From Sciscionella marina DSM 45152 (lineage in GTDB: Bacteria > Actinomycetota > Actinomycetes > Mycobacteriales > Pseudonocardiaceae), in assembly GCF_000379465.1 (NCBI RefSeq), contig NZ_KB905380.1:62001-126000 (forward strand): a stretch of DNA of 64,000 nt, written 5' to 3'. How positions within the stretch are numbered: position 1 is the stretch's first letter; the number at the start of each line of letters is the position of its first letter. The notes beneath the pieces were generated by a model. It was given only the letters and a program-made list of their open reading frames with translations. It searched no databases and was not told the DNA's origin. A program made the position numbers and the translations under genes. Shown one piece after another: positions 26,816 to 36,798 of this stretch.

Positions 26816-26833
26816 TTCGGCGGTCGAATCAGG
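26811..26833. terminator. Shared hairpin between clpP and the PopR-like gene
   Basis: CCTGATTCG and CGAATCAGG form a perfect 9-bp stem with a 5-base loop (GCGGT). Each arm contains the stop codon of one of the two convergent genes, so the hairpin begins inside both coding regions. It probably works as a bidirectional terminator. Confidence 0.75.
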
Positions 26834-27191
26834 CGGCCATGAGCACGGGGCCCGTGGGCCGGTGCCCGGGAACGGGTCCCGTGTTCCGCTGCTGATGCAC
26901 GTCCCCGACGATGCCGGTGAGCAGGCCGGTGAGGTCGATCTCGAGCGCACCGGTGACCGCGGCGATCATCTCGCTCGAGGGTTCCTTGCGGCCACGCTCG
27001 ATCTCGGAGAGGTACTGCGGCGAAATACCGGCGCGCTCCGCGATGTCCACCAGGCGGCCGCCGCGCTCTTCCCTGGTCGCCCGGAGGCGCTGACCGAGCA
27101 GCTCACGCCACAGCGGTTCCGGCTCGTCCTCGTGCGCCCGGTCGCGGTGTCGCTGGCTGCGATGTTGCTGGAACGAGAGGATGTCCGCCAT
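26829..27191 (-). CDS. popR: PopR/ClgR-like XRE family activator of clp genes
   Basis: A 120-residue protein with a Cro/CI-type helix-turn-helix at about 33-88: LGQRLRATREERGGRLVDIA then ERAGISPQYLSEIERGRKEP. This segment is characteristic of ClgR and PopR, activators of clp genes in actinobacteria. The C-terminus ends PVLMAA; in Streptomyces PopR, two C-terminal alanines are what targets the protein to ClpP, giving feedback control. An acidic and basic leader (1-30) precedes the domain. AGGA lies upstream of the ATG. It converges on the clpP pair over a shared hairpin. The name rests on motif, tail and neighbourhood. Confidence 0.8.
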   Translation of the reverse strand: MADILSFQQHRSQRHRDRAHEDEPEPLWRELLGQRLRATREERGGRLVDIAERAGISPQYLSEIERGRKEPSSEMIAAVTGALEIDLTGLLTGIVGDVHQQRNTGPVPGHRPTGPVLMAA

Positions 27192-27696
27192 TTCCTCATC
27201 CTGGCACCGGCACGCCCGGGAGGGCAGTGGTTCCGCTCCCAGCGAACCGCGCGGTCGCTCACGAGCTGCCCCGCTCCTCGGAAACCGGCGCGGCGAGTTC
27301 CTGGCCGCCGCCCGATGTCGGCCTTGTCCGGTGGCGGGCCCGCCACAAACTCGACCTGGTAGGCGCCCAGGCTCAGCCACGGGTAGCCCCATATCCGCGC
27401 CGGGACCTCGACGCAGCCGGGTCACCGCGACCATGGGTACACGAACATCGCGCTCGCGCCGTGCGAATCGACGGTGAACGGGAAGACGGGCTGGTGGCCG
27501 CGGGCCTCTGCGTGGCGCTGATCCACGCCTCGCCGGGTTCGGTGGCTCAGGGGCGCGGCTGCGCATGCTGGACCAGCCCGTCCGGCGGCACTCGAGCCGC
27601 CGGCGCGCAATGCGGACGGCCCGGCCAGTGACCACCCCGACGCCCTGCGCTGAACCGGCCGGGAATAGTCGCGCCCCGGAGCGTGTTGACCACGGC
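27192..27696. other. 505-bp gap with no assignable gene
   Basis: Open frames exist in several phases but none has a ribosome site or family character. A minus-strand stretch near 27400 reads ARIWGYPWLSLGAYQ, faintly like the end of an amino acid permease, but nothing around it supports that. It should contain promoters for the PopR-like gene (minus strand) and the Ddn-like gene (plus strand). Confidence 0.4.
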
Positions 27697-28128
27697 ATGT
27701 CAGATCAAACCGTAGAGCTGAGCCCCACGAGCTGGGTACAGGACCAGACGAAGAAGATCCTCGAGACCGGAACCACCGAGGGAATCGAGATCCGCGGTTC
27801 CCCGATCGTGCTGCTGACGCTGCGCGGCGCGAAGTCCGGCAAGCTGCGCTACACGCCCCTGATGCGGGTCGAGCACGAGGGCAAGTACGCGGCCGTCGCC
27901 TCCAAGGGCGGCGCCCCGGAACACCCCACCTGGTACTACAACATCAAGGCGCACCCCGAGTTCCCGTTGCAGGACGGGACCGTAACGCGGACCTATGTGG
28001 CGCGCGAGATCGACGGCGCCGAATACGACGAGTGGTGGGAGCGCGCGGTCGCCGCCTACCCGTCGTACGCCGACTACCGCAAGAAGACCGACCGCCGCAT
28101 CCCGGTGTTCCTGCTCGAACCGAAGTGA
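27697..28128 (+). CDS. Deazaflavin (F420)-dependent nitroreductase family protein, Ddn-like
   Basis: A 143-residue protein of the Ddn/FDOR-A family. Landmarks are [20 protein letters not shown], where the basic residues contact the F420 phosphate tail, [20 protein letters not shown] and the closing [10 protein letters not shown]. Relatives use reduced F420 to reduce quinones, nitro compounds or unsaturated ketones at the membrane. The ATG at 27697 matches the usual family start, though no clear ribosome site precedes it. It stands alone. Its presence implies that the organism makes F420, as most actinomycetes do. Confidence 0.88.
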   Translation: MSDQTVELSPTSWVQDQTKKILETGTTEGIEIRGSPIVLLTLRGAKSGKLRYTPLMRVEHEGKYAAVASKGGAPEHPTWYYNIKAHPEFPLQDGTVTRTYVAREIDGAEYDEWWERAVAAYPSYADYRKKTDRRIPVFLLEPK

Positions 28129-28272
28129 TCCTGCCGGTCGGCGGCTTCTGCCGCCGACCGCGATCTCACCGCCTCGTGACCGTCGGCGAGCACCCCACTG
28201 AGCCGTTCGTGGATGCGGCCGCGGTGCGTGTTCGGCCCGAAGGTCTCCACGCTCGTGCCGCGTTGCCCGATG

Positions 28273-28345
28273 CCCGAGCGGTTTCATCTGCTTGATCAGC
28301 ATCAACCGCGCGACTTCGGATCCGGTGTAGAGCCGGAAACCACCC
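28273..28345 (-). pseudogene. Fragment of a MerR family regulator
   Basis: About 25 codons read GGFRLYTGSEVARLMLIKQM then KPLG, the wing and linker of a MerR DNA-binding domain. The upstream recognition helices and the downstream effector domain are missing or out of frame, and no start is present. The rest of the 268-bp gap up to the MATE gene stop shows no further gene. A small relic of a lost regulator. Confidence 0.55.
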
Positions 28346-28396
28346 TGACTGCATCCGCTCGCCCACGCCACCAGCCCTCGCACGCCGGACGGCGAC

Positions 28397-29773
28397 CTAC
28401 CGCTGGCGGGCCTCCGTCCGGGAGAACCGCACCAGCAACTGTACCGCGGTCGCCCCGAATCCGAGGCAGAGCCCGACCCAGACCCCGGCGGCCGCCCAGC
28501 CGAACACGTAGGCGCACAGCAGCATCCCCGGAACACCCACGCCCCAGTAGCCGACCAGGCTGCTGCGGAATCCGGCCTTAGTGTCGCCGAGCCCGCGCAT
28601 CAGCCCGACCGCGATGTTCTGCCCGCCCTTGGTGATCTGCTGGATGATACCGAGCAACAGCAGGGTCGTCGCCGTGCCGAACACGACGGTGTCGTTCGAG
28701 CCGAGGAACAGGCCGAGCACCGAGCGCGGGGCGAGCAGGTAGACCGCGGCGAGCACGAGCTGCAGCGCACCGGCGAGCGCGAAAGCCCGGTACGCGATCC
28801 GGCGGGGCTCGGCCCGGTCACCGCGCCCGACCGAATGGCTCACCAGGATCGAAGCGCCCTGGGAAATCCCGATGCTGACCTGGTAGACGATGTAGGTGAT
28901 CTGGTTGACCAGGTTGTGCGCGGCCAGCGCGACCGGTCCGAAGTTCCCCATCACCAGGGTGGCCACCGAGGTGATGCCCGCCTCGGAACCGTAGGTGAGG
29001 CAGGCCGGGGTACCGAGCCGGACGATCTCGGTCACCCGCTCCCGCTCGACCCGCCAGCCGCGCAGCGAGAGCGCCGGCCTCAGGTGCGGATCGCGGCGCA
29101 CGAGCAGCAGATAGGCGAGGAAACCCAGCAACTGGGCCAGCGCGGTGGCCAGGCCGATCCCGGTCACCCCGATGATGGGCAGGCCGAGCCAGCCGTAGAG
29201 GAATCCGCCGTCCAGGACCAGGTTCACCCCGATCGAGGCGATCGTGACCCCGAGCAGCGAACCGGCCCGGTGCATGCCGACCGCGAACTGCCGCAGCACC
29301 TGCAGCCACAGCATGGGAATCAGCCCGGGAGCCAGGGCGGCCATCATCGGGAACGCGACGGCCACGACATCCGCAGACTGGCCGAACCACGGCAAGATGC
29401 AGCCGATCCCGATGACCACCCCGGCGGCCAGCGCGCCGACCACCGTGGCCACCGCGAACGCGGCCCGCACCACGCCGCGGACCTCGTCGTGCACCGTCCG
29501 CTCCCCGCTCGTGGCACCGGATTCGTGCCTGCCGAGCGCCCCGGCGACGAGATTGCCTGCCGGGGTGACCATTCCGACCGTCATGGTGCGGATCTGGTTG
29601 TAGAGCAGCGCGGCCAGACCGCCCGCGGCGACCGCCTTGACCCCGAGTGTGCCCAGCATGGCGATGTCGGTGGTGGTCAGGGCGACCTGGGCCAGCTGCA
29701 CCCCGGTCAGCCGGGTGCCGAGCGCGAGCAGCGGGCGGAATCCGTTGCGTGGCGCGGTTTCCGTCACGGTCAC
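28397..29773 (-). CDS. MATE family efflux transporter
   Basis: A 458-residue membrane protein with 12 predicted helices in two similar halves, of the NorM/DinF type. Landmarks include VALTTTDIAMLGTLGVKAVA near the start and the second-half counterpart NFGPVALAAHNLVNQITYIV. The GTG at 29773 has AAGGAG seven bases upstream and lies four bases beyond the stop of the methyltransferase before it. It is the last gene of a six-gene run headed by a FecCD permease with a Fur/Zur-type box. In that setting it may export a metal-binding molecule or a methylated product rather than a drug. Confidence 0.85.
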   Translation of the reverse strand: MTVTETAPRNGFRPLLALGTRLTGVQLAQVALTTTDIAMLGTLGVKAVAAGGLAALLYNQIRTMTVGMVTPAGNLVAGALGRHESGATSGERTVHDEVRGVVRAAFAVATVVGALAAGVVIGIGCILPWFGQSADVVAVAFPMMAALAPGLIPMLWLQVLRQFAVGMHRAGSLLGVTIASIGVNLVLDGGFLYGWLGLPIIGVTGIGLATALAQLLGFLAYLLLVRRDPHLRPALSLRGWRVERERVTEIVRLGTPACLTYGSEAGITSVATLVMGNFGPVALAAHNLVNQITYIVYQVSIGISQGASILVSHSVGRGDRAEPRRIAYRAFALAGALQLVLAAVYLLAPRSVLGLFLGSNDTVVFGTATTLLLLGIIQQITKGGQNIAVGLMRGLGDTKAGFRSSLVGYWGVGVPGMLLCAYVFGWAAAGVWVGLCLGFGATAVQLLVRFSRTEARQR

Positions 29774-29777
29774 GCCA

Positions 29778-30578
29778 TCACTCCTTCGGCGGCGGGACTG
29801 CCCGGCCGGTCCGCTGCGCGTTGCCGCCGCCGTAGACCGCGGTGACATAGAGCATCGATCCCTCGAGCTCGGTCGGCGTCATATCGGTGTTGTCGTACAT
29901 CTCGATGTCCCGGAAACCGTGCGAGGTGAGATAGCGCTCCAGCTCCATCGGGAACAGTAACCGGTACCGCGCCATGTCCTGCTCGGTGGCGCCTTCCGGC
30001 AGCGACCAGGTCCGGTGCCTGGTCAGGATCTGGTTGCGGCGGTCCACGGTGAACGAGGCCTGACCGGTCGCCTTGAACCCCTCCAGGTCGATCGAGAAAT
30101 CCTTGCGCGAGCCGAGACCGTGCAGGTCCCCGATGGGATTGTGGGTGTCGAACACCAGCAGCGTGCCGGGTTTCGCGTGCGCCTCGAAGGTGGCCATCGC
30201 CTTGGCGATATCGCTGCAGGAGTGGACGTTCTCGATCACCCAGCCGAGACAGGTGATCACGTCGAACCTGCCACCCACCCGGACATCCCGGATGTCCCCC
30301 ACCTCGAACCGCATGTCCGGGTACTGTTCCCGGGCGTACGAGACCATCGCCTCCTGGTAGTCGACGCCGGTACAGTCGTACCCCTTGGCCCGCAAATGCG
30401 CGAGCTTGAAGGCCGTTCCGCAGCCGATGTCGAGGATCGAGCTCGGCGGTTCCTTGCCGTTGCGCACCAGCAGGGCGTGACACATCTCTTTCAGCTTGTC
30501 GCCGGTTTCCGCGTAACGGAACACATCATCGTAGAGTTTGGGATTCCGATAGAGATAGTTCGTGAGTTTCGGGTCCAC
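29778..30578 (-). CDS. Class I SAM-dependent methyltransferase
   Basis: A 266-residue methyltransferase. It has SILDIGCGTAFKLAHLRAKG for SAM binding, CTGVDYQEAMVSYARE after strand 2 and FDVITCLGWVIENVHS as motif II, with an N-terminal cap helix region (LYRNPKLYDDVFRYAETGDK). The GTG start at 30578 follows GAGGGG. It sits fifth in the metal-uptake-like operon, 34 bp after another methyltransferase and touching the MATE gene. The two methyltransferases are not close copies. The substrate is unknown; a small molecule handled by the operon is inferred. Confidence 0.82.
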   Translation of the reverse strand: MDPKLTNYLYRNPKLYDDVFRYAETGDKLKEMCHALLVRNGKEPPSSILDIGCGTAFKLAHLRAKGYDCTGVDYQEAMVSYAREQYPDMRFEVGDIRDVRVGGRFDVITCLGWVIENVHSCSDIAKAMATFEAHAKPGTLLVFDTHNPIGDLHGLGSRKDFSIDLEGFKATGQASFTVDRRNQILTRHRTWSLPEGATEQDMARYRLLFPMELERYLTSHGFRDIEMYDNTDMTPTELEGSMLYVTAVYGGGNAQRTGRAVPPPKE

Positions 30579-30612
30579 GGCCTGATTCCCCTCAGTTTCG
30601 GTAGGCTGGACG

Positions 30613-31410
30613 CTAAGGCGCGGCCAGGAAGATCTTGCGGTGAAAGTCCTGCCATATCACGGCGAATTCGACGAAGCCCGCTGCGGTCAGTGCTGACTCG
30701 TGGCTTTCCAGGGTGGTGCCCTCCGGCCGATCCGAACCGGAGAACAAGCGGCCCCGGGCCGGTGCGAGCACCCGGTCGCGTTCGGCGAAGGCCGCGCTCA
30801 GCTCGGGTACCGCACGCATGGCCTCCCACCAGTCCTGCCAGGCCTCACTACCCACGGCCAGGGCACGGTCCTGGCGGGCGCGGTCGACCGCCCTGGCCGC
30901 TGCCGCGTAGCCGGATGTGGGATTGGACAACGGAAATCCGTCGAAGTTCAGGAAGACACCGCCCGGACGCAGCAACGCGCCCAACGACTTGTACAGCTCG
31001 GTGAGCGCATCCGGGGTGAGCCAGTGCAGCGCCGTCGAGGACAGCACCGCGTCGAACCGCCGCTCCCCCAGCCGATCGGTCCAGTCCGGCTCGCGCAGAT
31101 CGGCCGTGACCCAGCGCAGGCGTCCGCCCATTTCGCCGAGCGCACCCCGGCCGACGGCCTGCAGCACCGGATCCAGGTCCACCGCCACGCTGCGCGCGTT
31201 CTCCCGGTGCTCCAGAAGGCGTTTGCTGAGCGAGCCAGGGCCCGCGGCGAGGTCGAGAACGACGATCTCCTCGGGAAGCAACGCATCGAGGACCGACAAC
31301 ATCGCCTCGAATCCGCTCTCCCTTCCCGGAACATAGACGCTCTGTTGCGCATCCCAGCGCTCGAGCAGGTCCGTCCACACCAGGGCCGGGAGTGTTTCGG
31401 TCAAGGTCAT
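30613..31410 (-). CDS. Class I SAM-dependent methyltransferase (trans-aconitate methyltransferase-like)
   Basis: A 265-residue methyltransferase with EEIVVLDLAAGPGSLSKRLL as the SAM motif, VAVDLDPVLQAVG for the adenosyl contact and FDAVLSSTALHWLTPDALTE, a block typical of Tam-like enzymes acting on carboxylates. The ATG at 31410 has AGGAGA five bases upstream. It follows the binding lipoprotein by 49 bp and precedes a second methyltransferase by 34 bp, all on one strand. Membership of a transporter operon suggests modification of the transported ligand or of a partner small molecule. Confidence 0.82.
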   Translation of the reverse strand: MTLTETLPALVWTDLLERWDAQQSVYVPGRESGFEAMLSVLDALLPEEIVVLDLAAGPGSLSKRLLEHRENARSVAVDLDPVLQAVGRGALGEMGGRLRWVTADLREPDWTDRLGERRFDAVLSSTALHWLTPDALTELYKSLGALLRPGGVFLNFDGFPLSNPTSGYAAAARAVDRARQDRALAVGSEAWQDWWEAMRAVPELSAAFAERDRVLAPARGRLFSGSDRPEGTTLESHESALTAAGFVEFAVIWQDFHRKIFLAAP

Positions 31411-31459
31411 GCATTCTCCTGTGCGTATCGGGGATTGTTCGACACCGGCGCTCGGTCGG

Positions 31460-32461
31460 CTAGCGCTGCCGGGGCATGTTCCCGGCCATCTTCTCCAGAC
31501 CGTTCACCGACAAGGTGCCTTGAGACGAGTATTCATAGGGTTGGACGAACAGCGAGTGGTTGCGTGCCGCGGCCAAGTTCGAAGCTCCCGGCAGGGCGAG
31601 GAACTTCTTCTTGGCCGCTTCCGCGGTATCGCTGTACGAGAGGATCATGATGACATCGGGGTTGCGCGCGGCGATTTCCTCCATGTTCGCCTCGAGCACC
31701 CGGCTGTCCGAGTTCCCGAACACATCCTTGGCGCCGAGTGCGGTGAGCTGGGTGTGCGCCATCGAGCGGCGGCCGTATGCCTCGAGGGAGCTGTCGAACA
31801 CGATCACCGCGGCCGCGGTCCTGCCGCGCAGCGGGGCCGTCGAGGTGGCCTGTTCGATCCGCTGTCGCATGTTCGCAACCGCGGCGGAGGCCTGCCGTTC
31901 GGTACCCAGCAACCGGCCGTACAGCCGCAGATCGCTGAACACATCCTCGAAGTCCGCGGTACCGTCGCTGGCCCCCGGCGCATGGTTCGAGCCGCAGTTC
32001 CCGCGCAGACTGAGCATCGGAATCCCCACCGCTTCCAGGGATTCCGGGGTGATCGACTCGCTGACCGAGCCCACGACCAGATCCGGCTGCATGGCGATCA
32101 GGTTCTCCCGGGTGAGCTCACCGCCCGACCCCAGCTGCGGAACCTTGCTCACCGCGGACCTGATCTCCGGTGTGTACGGGGCACTTTTCATCCCCGCGTC
32201 GTCCCGCCCGACGAGTTTCCCGGCGGCACCGGCCGTGTACAGGGATGTCACCTCCGAAGGGCCGAGCGCGACCACCCGTTCCGGGCGGCGCTCGATCGCC
32301 ACCCGGTGACCGCAGTTCTGGACCGTTGTGGGAAACCCGTTCTCGCTGTTCGCCGAACGGTCGGCGGAATCACCGGAACCGCAGCCACTCAGCACGAGCA
32401 CGGCGGCCGAGGCCATACCGGCCACCTTCATTCCAGAACGTGCATGCATTCCAGATCGCAC
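31460..32461 (-). CDS. FecB/BtuF-like substrate-binding lipoprotein
   Basis: A 333-residue periplasmic-binding-type protein. The GTG start at 32461 (AAAGGA upstream) gives a lipoprotein signal with lipobox LSGC and lipidated C27; a later ATG would shorten the signal by four residues. RVVALGPSEVTSLYTAGAAG and NLIAMQPDLVVGSVSESITP are the paired lobes of class III binding proteins for siderophores, heme or cobalamin. It is third in its operon after the ATPase. Several His, Cys and Met residues are present, but no clear metal-chelating loop can be named, so the ligand (siderophore, corrinoid or other complex) remains open. Confidence 0.85.
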   Translation of the reverse strand: MRSGMHARSGMKVAGMASAAVLVLSGCGSGDSADRSANSENGFPTTVQNCGHRVAIERRPERVVALGPSEVTSLYTAGAAGKLVGRDDAGMKSAPYTPEIRSAVSKVPQLGSGGELTRENLIAMQPDLVVGSVSESITPESLEAVGIPMLSLRGNCGSNHAPGASDGTADFEDVFSDLRLYGRLLGTERQASAAVANMRQRIEQATSTAPLRGRTAAAVIVFDSSLEAYGRRSMAHTQLTALGAKDVFGNSDSRVLEANMEEIAARNPDVIMILSYSDTAEAAKKKFLALPGASNLAAARNHSLFVQPYEYSSQGTLSVNGLEKMAGNMPRQR

Positions 32462-32486
32462 AACGCATTCCTTTCCTCGCCCGCCA

Positions 32487-33278
<792 letters not shown>

Positions 33279-33303
33279 CACGTAGTCCCCTTTTCCTTGC
33301 CGC

Positions 33304-34401
33304 TCATACATTTCCCGCGTAGAACCGGCGGACCAGAACCGCCAGGAAGGGCGCACCGACCACCGCGGTGACGATGCCCAGCGGCAGCTCCCGCGGAGCG
33401 AAGGCCACCCGCGCGAACACATCCGCCCACGCCAGGAAGATCGCGCCGATCAGCGCGGCCACCGGGAAAACCCGCCGATGCGCCCCACCGACACAGAGCC
33501 GCGCGATGTGCGGAACCACCAGGCCCACGAACCCGACTCCCCCCGCGACCGCGACCACGGCCCCCACGCACAGCGAGACCAGGGCCAGCGAGAGCGCCCG
33601 GAACCGGTCCGGCGAGACCCCCAGGGTGCGCGCGCTGTCGTCCCCGACCGCGAGGGCGTCGAACCGGCGCGCCCAGAACACGAGCAGGACGAGCACGGCC
33701 AGCACCACGACGACCGCGATACCGATCGACGACCACTGTGCCCTCGCCAGCGAACCCAGCATCCAGAACAGCACCGCGCGCGCACCATCGGGGGCATCGG
33801 AGAGGAAGATCAGGAAACTGGTCACCGCGGAGAGCACGAAACCGATCGTCACCCCCGCCAGCAGCAACCGGATCGAGGTGATCCGTCCCCCGACCCTGGC
33901 GAGCAGGAAGAGCAGGGCCGTCGCCGCCGCACCGCCGATGAAGGCGCTCCCGGTCAGGCCCGCCGCCCCCATGCCGCCGCCGACCCCGAACAGGATCGTC
34001 GCGGCCGCCCCGGTGGACGCCCCGGAAGTCACGCCGAGGATATAGGGATCGGCGAGCACATTGCGCACCAGAGCCTGCAGCGCGACACCGGTCATGCCGA
34101 GGCCCGCGCCGACCGCGATCCCGAGCAGCACCCGCGGAATGCGCACCAGCCAGACAATCGTGTCCGCCGAGCCGGGCCAGTCCGGCAGGGCGGGCAGGCC
34201 GGACAGATGGTGCCCGACGATCCGGACCACGGTCCCCGGCGGAATGCCCACCGGTCCGATCCCGACCGCCACGGGAATCGTACCGAGCAGGATCAGCGAA
34301 AGACCGCCCAGCCAGGTGAGCGTATGCCGCCGTCGCCGCGCGTGTTCCAGGTCATCGCCTGCACCACCCGACGCGATGGGCAACGACCGATACTGCGACA
34401 T
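33304..34401 (-). CDS. FecCD family ABC transporter permease
   Basis: A 365-residue permease with about ten membrane helices. RIPRVLLGIAVGAGLGMTGV, LADPYILGVTSGASTGAAAT and GGVGFVGLVVPHIARLCVGG (the ATPase-coupling region) are classic FecCD blocks. The ATG at 34401 is preceded by GGGGG, and a Fur/Zur-type dyad ends 19 bp before it, so metal-dependent repression is likely. It heads the operon permease, ATPase, lipoprotein, methyltransferase, methyltransferase, MATE. A single permease gene implies a homodimer. Confidence 0.9.
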   Translation of the reverse strand: MSQYRSLPIASGGAGDDLEHARRRRHTLTWLGGLSLILLGTIPVAVGIGPVGIPPGTVVRIVGHHLSGLPALPDWPGSADTIVWLVRIPRVLLGIAVGAGLGMTGVALQALVRNVLADPYILGVTSGASTGAAATILFGVGGGMGAAGLTGSAFIGGAAATALLFLLARVGGRITSIRLLLAGVTIGFVLSAVTSFLIFLSDAPDGARAVLFWMLGSLARAQWSSIGIAVVVVLAVLVLLVFWARRFDALAVGDDSARTLGVSPDRFRALSLALVSLCVGAVVAVAGGVGFVGLVVPHIARLCVGGAHRRVFPVAALIGAIFLAWADVFARVAFAPRELPLGIVTAVVGAPFLAVLVRRFYAGNV

Positions 34402-34419
34402 GCGACCCCCAGGCTCCAC

Positions 34420-34440
34420 TGAAGATGACAATCATTTTCA
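34420..34440. promoter_or_regulatory. Fur/Zur-type box controlling the six-gene operon
   Basis: A 21-bp dyad with arms TGAAGATGA and TCATTTTCA pairs at 8 of 10 positions. Its inner 15 bases, TGACAATCATTTTCA, closely match the 7-1-7 Zur box known from Streptomyces and differ from the classical Fur box at only a few places. It lies 19 bp from the permease start, where a repressor would cover the promoter. Confidence 0.75.
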
Positions 34441-34507
34441 GTAAGCCTACACGAGCGCGCTTCCGTGTGCGCAACACCCATCGCGTGCCGCGCTACGGGA
34501 CGTCGGT

Positions 34508-35401
34508 TCAGACGGTGAAGTCGTACACGCCCGAGTCGAACTGGCTGTACGACTCGTAATCGAGCAGTTCGTAGAGCCGGGCGCGGGTCTGCATCTGCGG
34601 CACCAGGGAGTCCAGGGTGCCGTGTTCGGTGATCGTGTCCAGCGCCCGTTCGGCGCCGCCCATGGCCAGCCGCAGCAGGAAGACCGGGAAGATCACGAGG
34701 TTGACGCCGACCTCGGCAAGGGCCGTGGTGCTGAACAGCTCGCTCTTGCCGAACTCGGTCATATTGGCCAGGATCGGCACATCCACGGCCGCGCGCATGG
34801 CGGCGAACTCCTCCAGGCCCGTCATCGCCTCGGGGAAGATCGCGTCCGCCCCCGCGTCCACGTAGGCCTTCGCGCGTTCGACGGCTTCGTCCATTCCGGA
34901 CACACCGCGCGCATCGGTGCGCGCCATGATCAGGAAGTTCGGATCACGGCGGGCCTGCACGGCGGCGCGGATCCGCTGCACCGCGTCCGCGACGGGCACC
35001 ACGTGTTTCCCGTCCAGGTGCCCGCACCGCTTGGGGTTGACCTGATCCTCGAGATGGATCCCGGCCACCCCGGCGTCCTCCATACACTGCACGGTGCGGG
35101 CCACGTTCATCGCTTCACCGAATCCGGTGTCCGCGTCCACGAGCACCGGGAGCTCGGTGACCCTGGCGACCTGCCCGGCCCGCCCAGCGACCTCGGTCAG
35201 CGTGGTCAGCCCGATGTCCGGCAGTCCGAGGTCGGCGGAGATCACCGCGCCGGAGAGGTAGACGCCTTCCATCCCCTTGTCCTGAATCAGTTTCGCGGAA
35301 AGCGGGTTGAACGCGCCGGGCAGCCGGAGCAGTTCACCGCCGTGCAGCCGTTCGCGGAAAGCGGCCCGCTTCTGCGCCGGTGTTCTCGTGGAGTGCAACA
35401 T
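34508..35401 (-). CDS. prpB: Methylisocitrate lyase / PEP mutase family lyase
   Basis: A 297-residue enzyme of the isocitrate lyase/PEP mutase superfamily. The active-site loop NPKRCGHLDGK carries the catalytic Cys, as in 2-methylisocitrate lyase, and DADTGFGEAMNVARTV and HLEDQV hold the magnesium. The ATG at 35401 has AGGAAGGA upstream. No prpC or prpD is nearby. Instead it lies 29 bp after an MFS carrier that follows an amidohydrolase, so the real substrate could be a related acid such as 2,3-dimethylmalate. PrpB activity yields pyruvate and succinate. Confidence 0.82.
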   Translation of the reverse strand: MLHSTRTPAQKRAAFRERLHGGELLRLPGAFNPLSAKLIQDKGMEGVYLSGAVISADLGLPDIGLTTLTEVAGRAGQVARVTELPVLVDADTGFGEAMNVARTVQCMEDAGVAGIHLEDQVNPKRCGHLDGKHVVPVADAVQRIRAAVQARRDPNFLIMARTDARGVSGMDEAVERAKAYVDAGADAIFPEAMTGLEEFAAMRAAVDVPILANMTEFGKSELFSTTALAEVGVNLVIFPVFLLRLAMGGAERALDTITEHGTLDSLVPQMQTRARLYELLDYESYSQFDSGVYDFTV

Positions 35402-35430
35402 GGACAGTCCTTCCTGATCGGCGAACCGGA

Positions 35431-36798
35431 TCACGATACGGCTTCGGGTTCCGCGAGCCGTTCGAGGCTGCGGGTGCTCGTGTCGACGGCGAGCAACGCG
35501 GCGAACAGTGCGCAGGCCAGCCAGCTCGCTGCGGCGATCACGATCAGATACGGCCCGGCTGCCTCGACCCCGAGCGAGGCGATGATCGCCGAAGCGGCCA
35601 GCGGCGCGAGGAAACCACCGAGCCTGCTGATCGAGAACGAGGTACCGGCTCCGCGGCCGCGGAGCTCGGTCGGATAGATCTCGGCCTCATAGGTGTGCAG
35701 CAAGGGGCCGTCGATGAAGATCAGCATGGAGGTCAGGAATCCGCACAGCACGACGAGCCAGTCCGTACCGGCGAAATAGAACCCGATGCCGATACCCACA
35801 TTGAGCGTGTAGAACGCGGCCATGCCCCATTTGCGCGGTATCCGGTCGGTGATGAACGAGGACAACAGCGTGCCGGCCGGGTACGAGAGCTGGATCAGCG
35901 CGGTGTAGCCGACCGCGTGCACCAGATCGTAGCCGCGCGCGTACAGCATCACCGGAACGAAGGTGGTGAATCCGTAGGAGCCGAACCCCTGGCAGAGCTC
36001 GATCAGCCAGGCGCTCAGTGTCCTGCGCAGATAGGCGGGTTTGAGCAGGGTCATCGTCGAGACGGTGCGTGCCTCGGGAACCGCGGGGGGCGGTGCCGGT
36101 TCGGGAAGCCGCTCGGCGCCGATCCCGCGCTGTACCGCGGACTCGATCCGCCGCAGCACCGCTTCCGCTTCGGCATGACGGCCCCCGCGCTCGAGCCAGC
36201 GCGGCGATTCCGGGACCCAGAGCCGGAGCCCGATGGTGATCAGCGCACCCGCCGCGGCGATCAGCAGACCGATCCGGAATCCACCGGACACCTCGGCCAT
36301 CGCCGCCGCGATGATGCCACCCGTCGTACCGCCGAGGAAGCCGATCGCCAGCATCAGCGAGCTGAGCCGCCCGCGGCGCGCGGAGGGGGCGAGCTCCTGC
36401 ACATAGGTCACCGAGAGCGGGATCTCCGCACCGGTTCCGATACCGGCCACGAAGATCGCGAGCAGCAGCAGAAAGTTCACCGGAACCAGCGCGGCCACAC
36501 AGGCCCCGATCGCGAGCACCGTGAGGTTGAGCGTGAAGGCCCGGGCACGGCCGATCCGGTCGGCGATCCGGCCGAGCAGCACCGCACCGATGAAGGTGCC
36601 GAGGAACAGCGCGGTCGGAATCCGGGTCGCGAGCTGCTCCTGGTGTTGGGCCTTCACGAACGCCGAGGACAACGGCCCGATCGAGTAGAGCATGTAGGTG
36701 TCCCAGAAAACCCCGAGGCTGATCAGCACCAGGCAGGTCCACAGAAACCGGGACGCGGGCAGCCGGTCCAACCTGCCCGCGGCGTTCGGCGCGCTCAC
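35431..36798 (-). CDS. MFS transporter (sugar/acid porter type)
   Basis: A 455-residue 12-helix carrier. Landmarks are GRIADRIGRARAFTLNLTVL after helix 2, RRGRLSSLMLAIGFLGGTTG, the central PESPRWLERGGRHAEAEAVL and YPTELRGRGAGTSFSISRLG after helix 10. This pattern is typical of aromatic-acid or carboxylate carriers related to sugar porters. The GTG start at 36798 overlaps the amidohydrolase stop by GTGA. Lying between the amidohydrolase and prpB, it should import the carboxylate that they degrade. Confidence 0.85.
   Translation of the reverse strand: MSAPNAAGRLDRLPASRFLWTCLVLISLGVFWDTYMLYSIGPLSSAFVKAQHQEQLATRIPTALFLGTFIGAVLLGRIADRIGRARAFTLNLTVLAIGACVAALVPVNFLLLLAIFVAGIGTGAEIPLSVTYVQELAPSARRGRLSSLMLAIGFLGGTTGGIIAAAMAEVSGGFRIGLLIAAAGALITIGLRLWVPESPRWLERGGRHAEAEAVLRRIESAVQRGIGAERLPEPAPPPAVPEARTVSTMTLLKPAYLRRTLSAWLIELCQGFGSYGFTTFVPVMLYARGYDLVHAVGYTALIQLSYPAGTLLSSFITDRIPRKWGMAAFYTLNVGIGIGFYFAGTDWLVVLCGFLTSMLIFIDGPLLHTYEAEIYPTELRGRGAGTSFSISRLGGFLAPLAASAIIASLGVEAAGPYLIVIAAASWLACALFAALLAVDTSTRSLERLAEPEAVS

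Noticed and set aside
27330-27420. A minus-strand phrase ARIWGYPWLSLGAYQ, suggestive of an amino acid permease end
   Set aside because: It is too short, with no membrane segments or start around it. Chance resemblance is as likely as a relic.
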